Source: Prorocentrum cordatum (Eukaryota > Sar > Dinophyceae > Prorocentrales > Prorocentraceae). Taken from it: a stretch of DNA of 64,000 bases. Location of the stretch: assembly GCA_963575745.1 (NCBI GenBank), contig CAUYUJ010006535.1, positions 181,449-245,448 on the forward strand, written 5' to 3'. Below, in pieces: positions 11,231 through 22,402 of the stretch. The position numbers and the translations under genes are program-made. Positions within the stretch are counted from its first letter, which is position 1. Each line of letters opens with the position of its first letter. The notes below the pieces were generated by a model. That model was given only the letters and a program-made list of their open reading frames with translations, was not told the origin of the DNA and did not search any database.

Positions 11231-11658
11231 CCGCCTCGAACAGGCGCAATTCGGTCCAGCAACCACCGATCAGAGCGTTTCGTAATCAAGGTCCCGACCA
11301 GGTGTGTTGATGATCTTCTGGGGAACCGCAAAATCAGCCCCGAGCTGGACACCTCTGCCAGGTAGTGACTGGCAGCCTTCCCTCAAACCCATTTGTTACA
11401 GCTCACCTTCAAGGTCCGCCTCACATGGATCCTGAAGTCAGCAGGGTCCAGTTGAGGCAGAGAGGGAAACCAAATTTGTCAGCCCGCTCACGCGGGGGGG
11501 TGGGGGTCCAACCTAAGTCGAACAACAAACCAATAGTGGCCAACACGGGTCCGTTCACTCGCCTCCATGGACAGTTGGCGGGAACATCTTGAAAAGGGCC
11601 GGTGGTCGTTGCCACACCTATTTTTCATGCGCTCATGTGGCGCAGGGTCTTGCCACAT

Positions 11659-12443
11659 CTATTGAAATCCCGAAAATTGATCTGCCGCAGCTGAGTCACG
11701 GGATCCTGTCAAGTGGGACAGATCAAAGACTGGAGTGTGGTGGAGCAGCTCCTCGAGGTCCACCACCTGGAGCATTGGGCGACCTGCCCGCGAAAAATTT
11801 GAGGCTGGTGCAAGCAAAGGCCGATCAGTTGGTGGCCCCAGGACCCGAGCGCAAGCACCCTTGGCTTGTACAGTTGAGCAGCACGCTAATAAATCGTTGT
11901 GGGTACATGAACCCTCATGAAGTCCTGCAGCAGCGAGGCTCTCCACGATGCGGGTCCCGAGCGCCTTCGACGAGCAAGTCGCAGCGCTGTTCGCACTGAA
12001 AGCACAGCCAACCGTGTCGACCTCATGACCAAGCCTGACAGCAGCAGGCAGGATCTGCTCCAACTGATCCTCCTCTTCACCTCGCATATTCTGAGAAAGG
12101 GCATCCACATATGCCCTAGCCTTGACTTTCGCGAAATCTCCTTCAAGGGTGTGGTTAGCAGCCCCAAGGGTCTGACACGGATAGATGTTAACCCAGGGCA
12201 CGTTCTGGGAACATTTTGGAAGCACCTTCACCCCCACCCCCGTCATGGGAGACATGTTATTCGAGCATACGGGGCGAGGTGCGAATGAGCATCCCAAGGT
12301 AAACGGGGTGGGGGATACCTCGTTCGCATTTCAAAGCGAATGGGCTTGCTTGGTCGCGCTGGGTCAAAAAGCGTCAAATCCCAGAGTAAGGCCACCGAGA
12401 CCTTCCCCTCTTGGAGGGCAACCTCGCTATACAGGTCTCGCAT
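11659..12443 (-). pseudogene. LINE-E reverse transcriptase palm remnant
   Basis: The frame at 12443-12243 reads KVSVALLWDLTLFD, which resembles RT motif A with its catalytic Asp. A second frame (12297-11659) continues with a motif B-like region and then ARAYVDALSQNMRG, which aligns with the YVDD box (motif C), the second Asp being replaced by Ala. This is followed by a helical thumb-like segment with CAFSANSAATCSSKALG. RT copies RNA into cDNA at the nicked target. The loss of the motif C Asp and the frame break mean it cannot be active. The assignment rests on motif order only. It could be a decayed LINE of any RNase H-bearing clade. Confidence 0.55.
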
Positions 12444-13018
12444 GGGAGTGGCCTTAAAGGCTTATCGGCCTTTGACCGCCGAGTCTGAGAACGCAAAAGT
12501 GTGACGCGGTCCAGGAATCAACACTCTCCCCCTCATATTGAGGCAAGTGCAATACAACGAGGGGCATTTACAGACGGGCTTTTCCTCTGACTCGTCCTTG
12601 GTGGTCAGGGCGCAGTCAAAGCCAAAAGAACCTGACTCGGCCAGGCCAGTCTGGCTCCACATCGGAATCTCAAGGATACGGTGGGGGCGTTGGTTAAGGA
12701 CTGCGCCCAGGAGGCTGCAGACCCCGGAGGATCCCTTCTCTGCTGAGGGCGGCGGCGGTGGCCATGGCCACGCCTCGATTGGAGCTCCACGGGTCTCCAG
12801 ACCCTGGATTCCTTGTCTGAGGGTTCCGTATCCAATGCCCCCCACCGTGCAGTGCCGTTTTTTCTCTATATATATATACACACACACACATGCTCCGCGT
12901 GCGGACCATGTATCAAAAATGCAGGGATTCGGTGCTAAAAACAGCGATGAGTTCATGCATCAAGTCATTCCTAAATTGATCATGTATTAAAAGTCCCATA
13001 TTAAACAATATATAGCAA

Positions 13019-13053
<35 letters not shown>

Positions 13054-14435
13054 CTAATGAAAATGGATTTAAAACTGCCCTGTAGCCAAAGCCTCCTGCG
13101 CAGCAAGTGGGAGACCCAGGAAAAAAACTCGCGGCCGCCCTCCGTCGGCCCCCACGGCCGTGGCGGCAGGGAGAGAAACCGCGGCAAGCCTGCAGAGCTC
13201 GGACCTCGAGGTGCTCCAAGGCCGTGGGCGAGGGCAACAGAGCAGAGGCCAGACATGGCTTTTGAGTTCAAAAACCAGCTTCTTGAATTCCATAGCAGCT
13301 TCTTGGTACTCGGACACCAGTCTTTCGAGTTCGAAAACCAGCCTTAAGCCTCAAGATCTCCTCCCGGAACGCTCTCCAAAACTCACAAGCAAAAGGCCGC
13401 CCGATGTTTCCTCATTTCCTCGGGGAGTTGGTGCACCTCCCCAAAGGGGGGTGAAAAACTCAACCACCGTCTTGGATGTATTTCTTTATGCCAGCCGTGG
13501 GCCCCTTTGGCCACCTGCGGGATGGCTCGCACAGGCCAGTCCTTCAAGCCCCTTCGCGAGGCATCCGTCGCTTCAGTTCACGATCGCTGCAGCACCTCGG
13601 ATGTGATCTCAATCAGCTCTTCAATTAAATTGGGATCGGCCAGCCGACCGAGGGTGACACGATCGGCCCACCAGGAGGCAGGTTGAGCACAGGGCAAGAT
13701 TGCAGCATGCTCTACTACTCGTTGTACGAGTCCGACAAGCAGAGCGGCAAGGTGACTCGCATCCGACTTCGCACGCCCGTGGAAAGTGCGCATCTCGAAC
13801 AGCTTGGCCGGGAAGTGCGACCAGAAGGCCGACCTAGGGTTCCCATACGTTGTCCCCGATTATCATATATGCCCATTCGTGGCTTTCTGCAATCGAACAA
13901 ACCTCCTCTCCCTCCAGTTGGCTCGGTCACCCAGACTGCGGCACAGGCACGACGCAAAGGCATGCCCGCCGTAGCGCGAGGCCAAACCAGGTGCAGGAGC
14001 GACGTGCCAGCATCAAGGTGCTGGGCAGCATGGGGGGATCAAAAATTCAATCTGGAAAGGACGTGGGTGGGCCTTGTCCTCATTCCTCCTGTGCAACCAC
14101 TTGGCCCAGAAACCTTTTCCCATGGACGATCAGGACCAGCACAGGCAGGAACCTCGCAAGGTCGGCTTCGCTTACGAAGCTTATGATGCAACACCTTGCG
14201 CGACAAACAAACATTCATACACCGATGGGTCTTGAAAGGGTGACGGTTCAAAACGGTCCATATGCGCAAAGGGTGCCAGCGTGTGCGAGACGATGGTGTA
14301 ATCAGTCATCGAGTTTGTTACAGATTTGCACGTGAAGCTAATCATTCACGCTTCGTGTATCCCCACCAGCACATTCAGAAACGTTCTCCATGAGAGTTGA
14401 CGGGAAACAGAGGATACAGGAGGAGAGGGAGTAGG
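12444..14435. other. No confident gene; AT microsatellites
   Basis: Contains (TA)n/(CA)n at about 12868-12890 and (TA)n at about 13010-13052. Minus-strand ORFs near 12462-12956, 13578-13793, 13715-13963 and 14039-14269 have somewhat protein-like composition and might be the upstream part of LINE-E, but I see no endonuclease or RT motif in them. Confidence 0.35.
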
Positions 14436-14439
14436 AGAA

Positions 14440-14655
14440 AGATATCGACGACGACGACGACGAGAACACGAGGAGGAGGAGGAGGAGGAGGAGGAAGAAG
14501 AGGAAGATGAAGACAAAGACGGGGAGGAGGATGAGGGCAAGGACGAGGAAAAGGGCGGAGACGAAAACGAGGAGGAGGACGAGGAGGAGGAGAGGAGGGG
14601 GAGGACGAGGACGAGGAGGACGAGGACGAGGAGGATGAGGACGAGGACTCTGGCA
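14440..14655 (+). repeat. (GAC)n/(GGA)n microsatellite
   Basis: Interrupted GAC and GGA triplets with AAG and GAT substitutions. It immediately precedes the first G-run family stretch. Confidence 0.9.
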
Positions 14656-14659
14656 GCCA

Positions 14660-15330
14660 TCCTGGGGTATTCTTGAGACCCCCTTGAAGTCCTCCTGGGG
14701 CTCTCACGGGGCCCTCTTGAGGCTCTTTTGGGGCGACTTGGGGTCATCTTGGGGCTCGCTGGGAGGTCGTGGGGCCCCCTTGGAGCCCTCTTGGGAGCCT
14801 CCTGGGAGTCCTGGAGCTCTTGGGGCCATTTTGGAGGCCGTCGGTCAAAAGGGGGTGGTCCTACTGAGGTCCCCCCCTCCGGAGCCGAGCCATCAAAACC
14901 CACTCGTGCGGCGCTTTTGGAGCGCTCTTGGGGCCGTTTGGGCGGCATCTTGGGCCCCCAGTGGTGCTCTCTTGGGCCATCTTGAGGCCTCGAAAGCGCG
15001 TCGCAAGCGAAAAGGCGAGAAGGCAGAACGAAGTGATGTTCCGCAGGTGGTTGGAGGATGTTGGCCTCTCGGGGGGGTCATGGGGTGGCTCCGAGAGCAC
15101 TTGGGCCCGCCTTGGAGTGGCAGTTGGGGCCTGTTGGAGCATGGTGGGGACCAGATTGAGCCATCTTCGGTTATCTTGGGCCATCTTGGAGCATCGGTTG
15201 CCCTCCTGGAGCCATGTTGAGCCATCGTTGGCGCCCTGACCGCTCGCAGAACCCCGCGAAAAAACGCGGGGAGGTGAGGGAGGGTACCTCTCCCCGAAAG
15301 GGAAGAGAAGCATTGGGAGAGGAAAGAATC
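14660..15330 (+). repeat. G-run periodic family (CTTGGGGCC), copy 1
   Basis: Degenerate repetition of TCTTGGGGCC-like decamers, giving a run of 3-5 G every 8-15 nt. An internal marker GCGTCGCAAGCGAAAAGGCG (14996-15015) recurs in copies at 45.1 and 46.4 kb. Pro/Arg-rich ORFs on the minus strand are by-products. Confidence 0.75.
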
Positions 15331-16410
15331 GGGGGTGGACAGACCTCCTACCCTGTCACGTCGATTAAGGAATTAGCCGTTTTCGGTTCGCGAAAGGGCG
15401 TCGCGGCCGTCATTTTTGCGGGTCCAGGTCCACCGGTTTCGGTCCCAGGCCGTTTTCACTAAGGGGAGGTTTACTAAAGGGAGGTTTGTCCACAGCCGAA
15501 AGAAGAATCTGGTTAGACCACGTACGCCCAGCGGGCTGGTGGGATTCTGACGGGGGCCAGAAGCCGCACAAGCTCCGCAATCCCCCTCATCGCATCGAGG
15601 TTCTCATTCGAGACTACCAGGCCCGAGACAGCATAGGTACAGTCGGACCGAGGTATAAGGTCGAGGCGGGTTCGGGTAGGGTACCCTGATGCTCTTCATG
15701 GTTGTTGGATGTTCTTGTTCATCTTGGGGAAGGGCACCCTTGGATGCTCTGTGTGTTTTGGCTGGCGGAAGGTCTAACGTGTACGATGTTATTCGTTATT
15801 CTGGTCTAGGCCCGACTGTAATTTCAATGGCAATCCCAGCTTTGGGGGGGTCTGATTCATGGGCATCCACCCTTTACGACTCCCAAGGTTTTTGAGATCA
15901 CCCGCTTGTGCAAGGAAACGCGAAAAATACACGCTCCTGCGAACATCCATTCCCACCCACCCACCCACCCGCCCGCTAACTAATGACAGCGCATTCATTA
16001 TTAGTTTCGGGGAGCGCGTAGGCTTGCAAACCGTGTTTGCAAAACGAAATGCGGATGCATGCTTCCGAATCTCAGAGGCAATACATCGAGCAACCTCAGA
16101 TTACGGCGTGATGTTGCAAGAGGTCACCTTCCAAACAGGCGAATCATTCTTCCAGTTCTGTTTCCTGTCAAGCACGAACCTTGCAGCAACTGGCGTAGAG
16201 GCGATGGTGGTCTTGAGGATACCCTGGAATTTCGAACCAAACTCATCCTTCGCCGACTTGGGCATCTTGGCCGACCGCACCTTCGCCTTGTCGAGCAGCA
16301 GCTTCTCAAGCCGTCAAGGCTCTTCAGGCGTCAGCACGTATTCCTGGCCCCACGTACGCAAGGCTTGAAGCTTCTCAACCTCCTCACCCAAGTCACTGGT
16401 TGTGTCACTA
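15331..16410. other. No recognised gene
   Basis: Unique DNA with a short (CCCA)n tract at about 15952-15972. No motif was found. Confidence 0.45.
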
Positions 16411-16416
16411 CCTGCG

Positions 16417-17449
16417 TCACTTGCTCCGTCCACTTCCTCCACTTCCTTTTTGCAAATGCCTCATGCATGGTGCGGCGAGCCTCCTATAGTTATAGTCGAA
16501 CCCGATGCTGCTCACACCATGCTCGAAGCGCCTGCGTAGACCTCTCAGCCAACCTCGGCGGCTCCACATGCATGGGGACATGCTCGCCTTCTGGTATTGG
16601 TATTTCACCTCCACCGACCGCAGCATCAAGATGAGGTGCTGGAGGTGAAGCCTTAGCCGCAGCCTTGGCAACCTGTGCAGCAGGGGGCGCAGCCTGCTGC
16701 AACCTTTGGCGCTCCACTTCCGCTGCCCTGATCTCCTCCTGCTTGGCAGCCTCCCACTGGCCAACGGAGCTCGTTGTCTGCCAACACTCGAGCCTGATCG
16801 GCATCCTTGCACTCTTTGTCGCAATCGAAGAGGACGTCGGCGGCCTCATCCAATTGCACACGTAGCTTCTGCACACGACTCTGACGAACTTCAAAATTTT
16901 GGGTGGCAAGACGCACCTCCTTCGCAGCATCATCCACGTTCTTTGCCAAACGAGTCTTCTCGGCGTACGCTGTTCCATCAAGCTGCGACGCCGTCCACAC
17001 CTGTAGGGGTTCAGGTTGAGAAATGAACTCTACAAGGCTCTGTTGCAACTCTAGCCTAAAGGCGAGAAGCTTAGCAGCAGCATCTCATAGCTCTGGTGGG
17101 ATCTTCTGCACGGCGAGCTGGTTGTGGAGCCCTGCCACTCCGGTGTAGGCACCTCCACATTTAGATCACGTTGGGCGTCCATAATTCGTTCATTCCCAGT
17201 ACTTGCAAGAGGACACACATCGCACTGGTTCTTCGATCGCTGCTTGGGAGTTCCGAGCTCCTGGAAGTCCCACGTTCCTTGTGCAGCCCCACGCCTGGTA
17301 CCAGCTCGAATGCCAGTATGCCGAGGAGGCGCCTTAGAGCCCGCCATGCCGCGAATCTGGACATGTTGGGAGGAGACACGATGCCCCTTAAAGAAGCGAG
17401 AATTGCCACGGATCAGCGGTACCCGTGCTCTGCCACGGGCAACAGTCAT
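16417..17449 (-). pseudogene. LINE-D ORF1 (5' end of a non-LTR element)
   Basis: The start is the ATG at 17449-17447, the first codon after the SL relic. It encodes MTVARGRARVPLIRG, near-identical to the peptide at the same place in LINE-A (MFVPRGRARRPLVRG). The frame runs about 132 codons to 17051. Two further frames continue it. One (17048-16653) is rich in charged heptad-like sequence (FEVRQSRVQKLRVQLDEAAD), a likely coiled coil typical of ORF1 proteins that bind element RNA. The next (to 16490) ends in an Ala/Pro/Glu-rich stretch and ...ALRAWCEQHRVRL. At least two frameshifts break it. No endonuclease or RT follows, so the element is 3'-truncated or ORF1 alone was retroposed. ORF1 identity is inferred from position and coiled coil. 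Confidence 0.6.
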
Positions 17450-17470
17450 TTTGAGCCAAAATTGCTACGG
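17450..17470 (-). other. Relic dinoflagellate spliced leader (19/21)
   Basis: On the minus strand this reads CCGTAGCA...GGCTCAAA, matching the dinoflagellate SL at 19 of 21 positions (mismatches at 17463 and 17450). It is followed at once by an ATG and preceded by a (CCT)n tract (minus orientation). It marks retroposition of a trans-spliced mRNA. The SL consensus is established knowledge; the match was read directly. Confidence 0.9.
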
Positions 17471-17796
17471 AGAGAGGAGGAGGAGGAGGAGGAGGAAGAG
17501 GAGGAGGAGGAGGAGGAGGAGGAGGAGGAGGAGGAGGAGGAGGAGGAGGAGGAGAGGAGGAGGAGGAGGAGGAGGAGGAGGAGGAGAGAGGGGGAGGAGG
17601 AGGAGAAGGTGGAGGAGGAGGGGGAGGAGAGAGAGAGAAGGAGGAGGAGGAGGAGGAGGAGGAGGAGGAGGAGGAGGAGGAGGAGGAGGAGGAGGAAGAG
17701 AGGAGGAGGAGGAGGAGGAGGAGAAGGGGGAGGGGCAAGAGGAGGAGGAGGAGGAGGAGGAGGAGGAGGAGGAGGAGGAGGGCGGCGGCGGCGACA

Positions 17797-17861
<65 letters not shown>

Positions 17862-17862
17862 G
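17471..17862 (+). repeat. (GGA)n then (GAC)n microsatellite
   Basis: About 300 bp of GGA triplets with GAGAG interruptions, ending in a pure (GAC)n run (about 17794-17858). On the minus strand it forms a (TCC)n polypyrimidine tract directly upstream of the SL relic. Confidence 0.95.
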
Positions 17863-18600
17863 CCGCTGGCTGCGAGGGGAAGGGCACGAGAGGGAGAACG
17901 AGGGGCGGCAGGAAGACAGCGAACCGGGGAGCGGGGAAGGGCCGGGGCAGAGCGAGCCGGCGGGCGGGCGGGCGGGGAGCGCAAGAGGACAGAGGGGCAG
18001 GGATCGGAGGGAGAGGCGCGCGGGGGAGCGAGGGGCGGGGAGAGGCAGGAAGGGGCCGCGCGTCGGCCGGGCGAAGATGCACAGAGAGGATCCGCCGTCG
18101 GGTTCCCCGCTGCCGCGCTCGGGGAGGGCGGCCCCGACGTCCGGTCGATCCGGGGAGCCAGCCGGCAGATTCGAGGCAGGACCGTCCTCGCCTGGCCCGC
18201 ATGCGCGAGATCATGGGACTGACGCGGAGGCCAAGAAGGAAGAGGGGAGTGGAGGTCATCAGTGAAAAGTGGAAGAAGGGGGCAGGAAGAGAAACGGGTA
18301 CGGGGTGAAGGTTGGCATGCCCATCGCGCAGAGTCAAATGTTTTACGCTCCTGTCTTGAGTCTCTCCCCCCTCGTCCTCGCCACTTGCCCAATATCCCTA
18401 ATCCTGCTGCATCTGTCAACCACCTGTCGCGCCCTGTGCCCCCAGCTCGTTTCTTCAAGGATGAGCTGGCATTGCACTTGGAACTGATGCCGAACCGTGC
18501 TAATAGAATGCGCTTCTATGTGCAACCTCTCGCGCCCCCGCACTCGAGATGTCTGGTTGCGGTGCTGCACACGTCCGACACCGTGCTTGGGGAAGCAGTT
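17863..18600. other. Purine-rich transition, no recognised gene
   Basis: GA/GGC-rich DNA to about 18250 that fades into unique sequence. No gene can be supported. Confidence 0.45.
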
Positions 18601-18639
18601 CAGATTGGCAATGCTGTGGTGTGGCCCGGATGTTGCGTT

Positions 18640-19210
18640 GCATGGGCGCCGCGTTGGAAGTTTTCTGCCACGAGGGCCCTACTTGGGTTGTGCGGGAGCT
18701 CTACTGGGGGCATGTAGGGCCGTCTTGGGCCAGCATGCCCCAATAACAACATGAAACTAAGGAAACGCAATGTGGTTTGGCTTTCCGGCGCCTCTTGGAG
18801 CAGTCCTGAGGCGTATTGGAGGCCTCCTGGACCGTCTTTGACCCGCCCTTCTAGACCGTTTCGAAGCGATTGGCTGTATTGGGGCGGCTTGCGGCTGTCT
18901 TGAAGAGGAGGGGAGGGAATTCGGAGGACGGTTGGTTCGAGGGGGTCGGCCTTAGAAAACATGGAGAAAACCACGGTGGCGGAAACACACGGTGGCCGCT
19001 TGTCGTTGCCAGTTCTACAGTGGAGGCCCAGGCCAAGGAACGCCCTGCTTGCCTTCAGGGAGGAGCCTTGGGCTTCTTGGACCCCGATGGCTTCGCCATG
19101 GAGAGCGCGACGCTCCCACGCCAAAAATCGATGGACGTCCTGGGGTCTCAGGGTTGGGTTTCTTGTGGAGGGTCTCCTGTGGACTGGCCTCCACTGCAAC
19201 CAAGAGGGCG
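18640..19210 (+). repeat. G-run periodic family, copy 2 (degenerate)
   Basis: Looser version of the CTTGGGGCC periodicity, with segments such as GGCCGTCTTGGGCCAG and GAGGCCTCCTGGACCGTC. The assignment is weaker than for the copies at 44-47 kb. Confidence 0.5.
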
Positions 19211-20160
19211 CTGCTAGCGTGCGCGCGCGGGTACGTTCGGCACGAGCGCGCGAGGGCGCGTGCGCGCGCGGCCCGGATCGAAGCATGTGTGCTCGGGATG
19301 CTTCCAGAGAGGGATTTGTCAGGAGGGGAAAAACACACAGACACAATTAATCGTCGACTCCCAGGAAAACATGGGGAAATATGGGAAGTGGTGGGAAGAC
19401 AAAGACCCAGAAAATATCAGAAAATATGGAGGATCTTTTAATTTGTGTGTATTTATTTGTGTGTCCCGGGGCCCCTTCAATTTGGTATGCCAGTGTGCGC
19501 GCGCAGACCTTCGCGCTCCTGAGACCGCTCTGCACTTGAGCGTAAGTCGGGCACCTCCCTCTACAGGCGGCATGTTCCAAAAGAGCCACAAGACAGCCCT
19601 GGAACTGTGTCTAAGCTATGCTTAAATATGTTTTGACTATTTTTTATGTTTCGTCCAGAATCCGCCTGTAGGGGGACAAGCCCGATGAAAATGAAAAGCC
19701 AGCACGCGGGAGGGATCGGTAAAGTCTGGCCTCGGCAGGGGGTGCAGCCAGATACGCTCGGGAAAACGAGCATGTCGGGTGCAGTCTCTGCGATGCTCAT
19801 CGTACGGTGCCATCAGCGTGTTGCAAACTCTGCGCTGCAATAAATACATGGGGCGTTCCAAGAAGGGCCTTGCCTTCGAGGATAGAAAGAGCTGTCATCT
19901 CTTCCTCGAGGCCGCCTCCGCCGGCGGAAGGCGGCGGAAGTAACAGATGTGCCGACAAGAGGTTAAATTATGGTTGGGCTTCGCCCACATGTGGCGCCGC
20001 CTACACGATGCACCTTGTTGTGCAAAAACTGAGGTCGCCAATTCCGCTGCTCGAGCAAGCACCCCAACCACCCACCAGCTACTTCTTCACAGAACTCATG
20101 GCACAAAAGTGCAAGGACTCTCATCATGCAAAGCACTGACTCGGGCGATCGGGCTAGCAT
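19211..20160. other. No gene; short dispersed segment
   Basis: The segment TATGTTTCGTCCAGAATC and the following CGCCTGTAGGGGGACA (about 19646-19690) recurs in diverged form at about 34905-34950. A GCCGCCTCCGCC/GGCGGAAGGCGGC hairpin lies near 19910-19935. No gene found. Confidence 0.4.
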
Positions 20161-20164
20161 GGAG

Positions 20165-20340
20165 ACGACGACCCCGGCGACGACGATGTGTTGATGATCT
20201 ACGATGTGGTGGTGGCGACGATAGGCGAGGACGACGACACCCCAAAGGTGGTGATGAAAACGACGACGATGTCGCTGGCAATGGGTGTTCCTCCTCCTCC
20301 TCCTCCTCCTCCTCCGCCTCCTCCTCCTGGCAAGGACGGT
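20165..20340 (+). repeat. (GAC)n and (CCT)n interrupted microsatellites
   Basis: GACGACGA-rich triplets to about 20275, followed by (CCT)n at 20288-20329. Confidence 0.85.
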
Positions 20341-20508
20341 AGCCATGATGGCGCTGGAAATGATAATGACGGTGATACGGTTGAGGACCATGAGAAAGCG
20401 TGCGCCCAGAAGCGTTCACAGACTTTCCTGTTTCAGAGCGGTTGTCACATGTGTTTGGGCACCTACTTCTTCAAACGCTTACTGGAGCAATAGCTGTTTC
20501 AATGGTTA

Positions 20509-20622
20509 CGACATGCGTGCGTGTGGACGCGCGCATGTCGCCCGCTGTTTGTTGGACAGCTTTTGCTCGTGCGTGATGGTTTTTTGGCTACTTTGACATG
20601 CGCGTGCGTGTGGCCAGCATGG
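20509..20622 (+). repeat. Motif M copies: inverted CGACATGCG and TTGACATGCGCG
   Basis: CGACATGCG at 20509-20517 and CGCATGTCG at about 20531-20539 form a 9-bp perfect inverted repeat. A copy of the dispersed motif CTTTGACATGCGCGTGCGTG plus GGCCAGCATGG lies at 20591-20622. Relatives occur at 22369, 45629, 45894 and 46969. Confidence 0.65.
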
Positions 20623-20859
20623 TGCCGTTTGACACCATGAGCAAGCAAATGTTGTCTTATGATGTTGGCGAGTGTGCGCGCACAGAATTCTGGCATCCGT
20701 TAATATCAAATTATCCCGACAAAGCAACCTAACAGCGATGTGTAGGAGCATATCTGGAAGCGTTCCCCTTAAGATTCAGGTGAGAATCCTGTTGTAGAAT
20801 TCTGCTGTTCTCGCAGTCGTAGTCGCATTCGCGATGGCAGGCGCAGTGGCAACGGCAGT

Positions 20860-21910
20860 CGCAGTGACAGCTTCAGCCTCAGCCTGCCTCAGCCTCAGCC
20901 TCAGCCTGCCTCAGCCTCAGCCTGCCTCAGCCTCAGCCTCAGCCTGCTTCAGCCTCAACATCAGTCTGCCTTCAGCCTCGGCCTCAGCCTCAGGCTGCCT
21001 CAGCCTGCCTCAGCCTCACCTCAGCCTGCATCAGCCTCAGCCTCAGCCTCAGCCTGCCTCAGCCTCAGCCTGCCTCAGCCTCAGCCTCAGCCTGCCTCAG
21101 CCTCAGCCTCAGCCTGCTTCAGCCTCAGCCTCAGTCTGCCTTCAGCCTCGGCCTCAGCCTCAGCCTGCCTCAGCCTCAGCCTGCATCAGCCTCAGCCTCA
21201 GCCTCAGCCTGCCTCAGCATCAGCCTGCCTCAGCCTCAGCCTCAGCCTCAGCCTCAGCCTCAGCCTCAGCCTGCTTCAGCCTCAGCCTCAGTCTGCCTTC
21301 AGCCTCGGCCTCAGCCTCAGCCTGCCTCAGCCTCAGCCTGCATCAGCCTCAGCCTCAGCCTCAGCCTGCCTCAGCCTCAGCCTCAGCCTCAGCCTGCCTG
21401 CCTCAGCCTCAGCCTCAGCCTCTGCCTTCAGCCTCGGCCTCAGCCTCAGCCTGCCTCAGCCTCAGCCTGCATCAGCCTCAGCCTCAGCCTCAGCCTGCCT
21501 CAGCATCAGCCTGCCTCAGCCTCAGCCTCAGCCTGCCTCAGCCTCAGCCTGCCTCAGCCTCAGCCTCAGCCTGCCTTCAGCCTCAGCCTCAGCCTCAGCC
21601 TGCCTTCAGCCTCAGGCCTCAGCCTCAGCCTCAGCCTCAGCCTCAGCCTGCATCAGCCTCAGCCTCAGCCTCAGCCTGCCTCAGCATCAGCCTGCCTCAG
21701 CCTCAGCCTCAGCCTGCCTCAGCCTCAGCCTCAGCCTGCTTCAGCCTCAGCCTCAGTCTGCCTTCAGCCTCGGCCTCAGCCTCAGCCTCAGCCTGCCTCA
21801 TCAGCCTCAGCCTCAGCCCAGCCTCAGCCTCAGCCTTCAGCCTGTTCAATGCCTGAGCCTCAGCCTCAGCCTCAGCCTCGCCTCAGCCTCAGCCTGCAGC
21901 CTCAGCAGTC
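20860..21910 (+). repeat. CCTCAG hexamer array with higher-order structure
   Basis: About 1 kb of CCTCAG hexamers with CCTG insertions and point variants. The landmark CTGCCTTCAGCCTCGG recurs at 20966, 21136, 21293, 21422 and 21758, indicating a higher-order unit of about 130-170 bp. The 340-codon ORF across it (polySer-Ala/Leu-Ser/Pro-Gln) is a by-product of a stop-free hexamer. Confidence 0.95.
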
Positions 21911-21938
21911 AGCCTAGGGCTCAAAAATCATGCCAGCA

Positions 21939-22230
21939 GGAATGGAGTTCTGGGAACTCGAAGAACACGAAGTGGCCTACAGTTGGCTCCGGGCATTCAA
22001 AATCATGCCCAGGAATGGAGTTCTGGGAACTCGAAGACCACCAAGTGGCCTACAGTTGGCTCCGGGCATTCAAAATGTGGCCCGGGAATGGAGTTCTGGG
22101 AACTCGAAGACCACGAAGTGGCCTACAGTTGGCTTTGGGCATTCAGAATGTGGCCCAGGAATGGAGTTCTGGGACCTCGAAGACCACGAAGTGTGTAATT
22201 GTTGGCTAAAAAGTCCCCGGCACCCTCCCC
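21939..22230 (+). repeat. 73-bp tandem repeat, four units
   Basis: Units begin at GGAATGGAGTTCTGGGA at 21939, 22012, 22085 and 22158, exactly 73 bp apart. The period is not a multiple of three and all phases are stop-free, so each unit is read in a different frame. Confidence 0.95.
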
Positions 22231-22368
22231 CGGATCGCGCCCAGACCCCCTTGGGGCGTCATGATGCTCTCTTTTGATCCTATTAGAAACCTATCAGTCT
22301 TCGCTGCTAGGTAAAAAAGATTGTGGCCGCTTTGTGCAATAATGTGGGCACCAATGCTTTCGGGTAGA

Positions 22369-22402
22369 CTTTGACATGTGCGCGCACGCGTGACCCGCAT
22401 GG
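22369..22402 (+). repeat. Motif M copy
   Basis: ACTTTGACATGTGCGCGCAC followed by GCGTGACCCGCATGG, closely matching the minus-strand reading of 45629-45660. Confidence 0.6.

Larger units (their letters stand above)
10354..12443 (-). mobile_element. LINE-E: decayed non-LTR retrotransposon 3' half with RNase H
   Basis: Reading the minus strand from 12443 down, fragments in changing frames follow the order of a LINE pol: RT palm, linker (GPVLATIGLLFDLGW), zinc knuckle, RNase H. Many stops and frame changes separate them, so the copy is dead and old. No poly(A) or clear end is visible, and the 5' half (endonuclease and ORF1) is not recognisable upstream. It is the only LINE in the window in which I can see an RNase H domain. 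Confidence 0.65.
20709..22291 (+). repeat. Duplicated compound repeat, copy 1
   Basis: Left unique flank (20709-20815), CCTCAG hexamer array, four 73-bp tandem units, right unique flank (22213-22291). Both flanks recur around the second array. The left flank (GCAACCTAACAGCGATGTGT...) differs from 23320-23420 at about 5 of 95 positions. The right flank (CAGACCCCC.TGGGG.GTC...) matches 26091-26170. Confidence 0.9.

Noticed and set aside
14820-14835. CCATTTTGG string resembling the SL core
   Set aside because: It is part of the GGGGCCATTTTGGAGG G-run family. The flanks do not match the SL.
17124-18308. Long + strand ORFs (Arg, Glu, Asp runs) of 360-394 codons
   Set aside because: Encoded by (GGA)n/(GAC)n. 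The first part is antisense to LINE-D ORF1, which has SL and homology support.
20834-21856. 340-codon Pro-Gln/Ala-Ser protein
   Set aside because: Product of the stop-free CCTCAG hexamer. No start context or non-repetitive domain.
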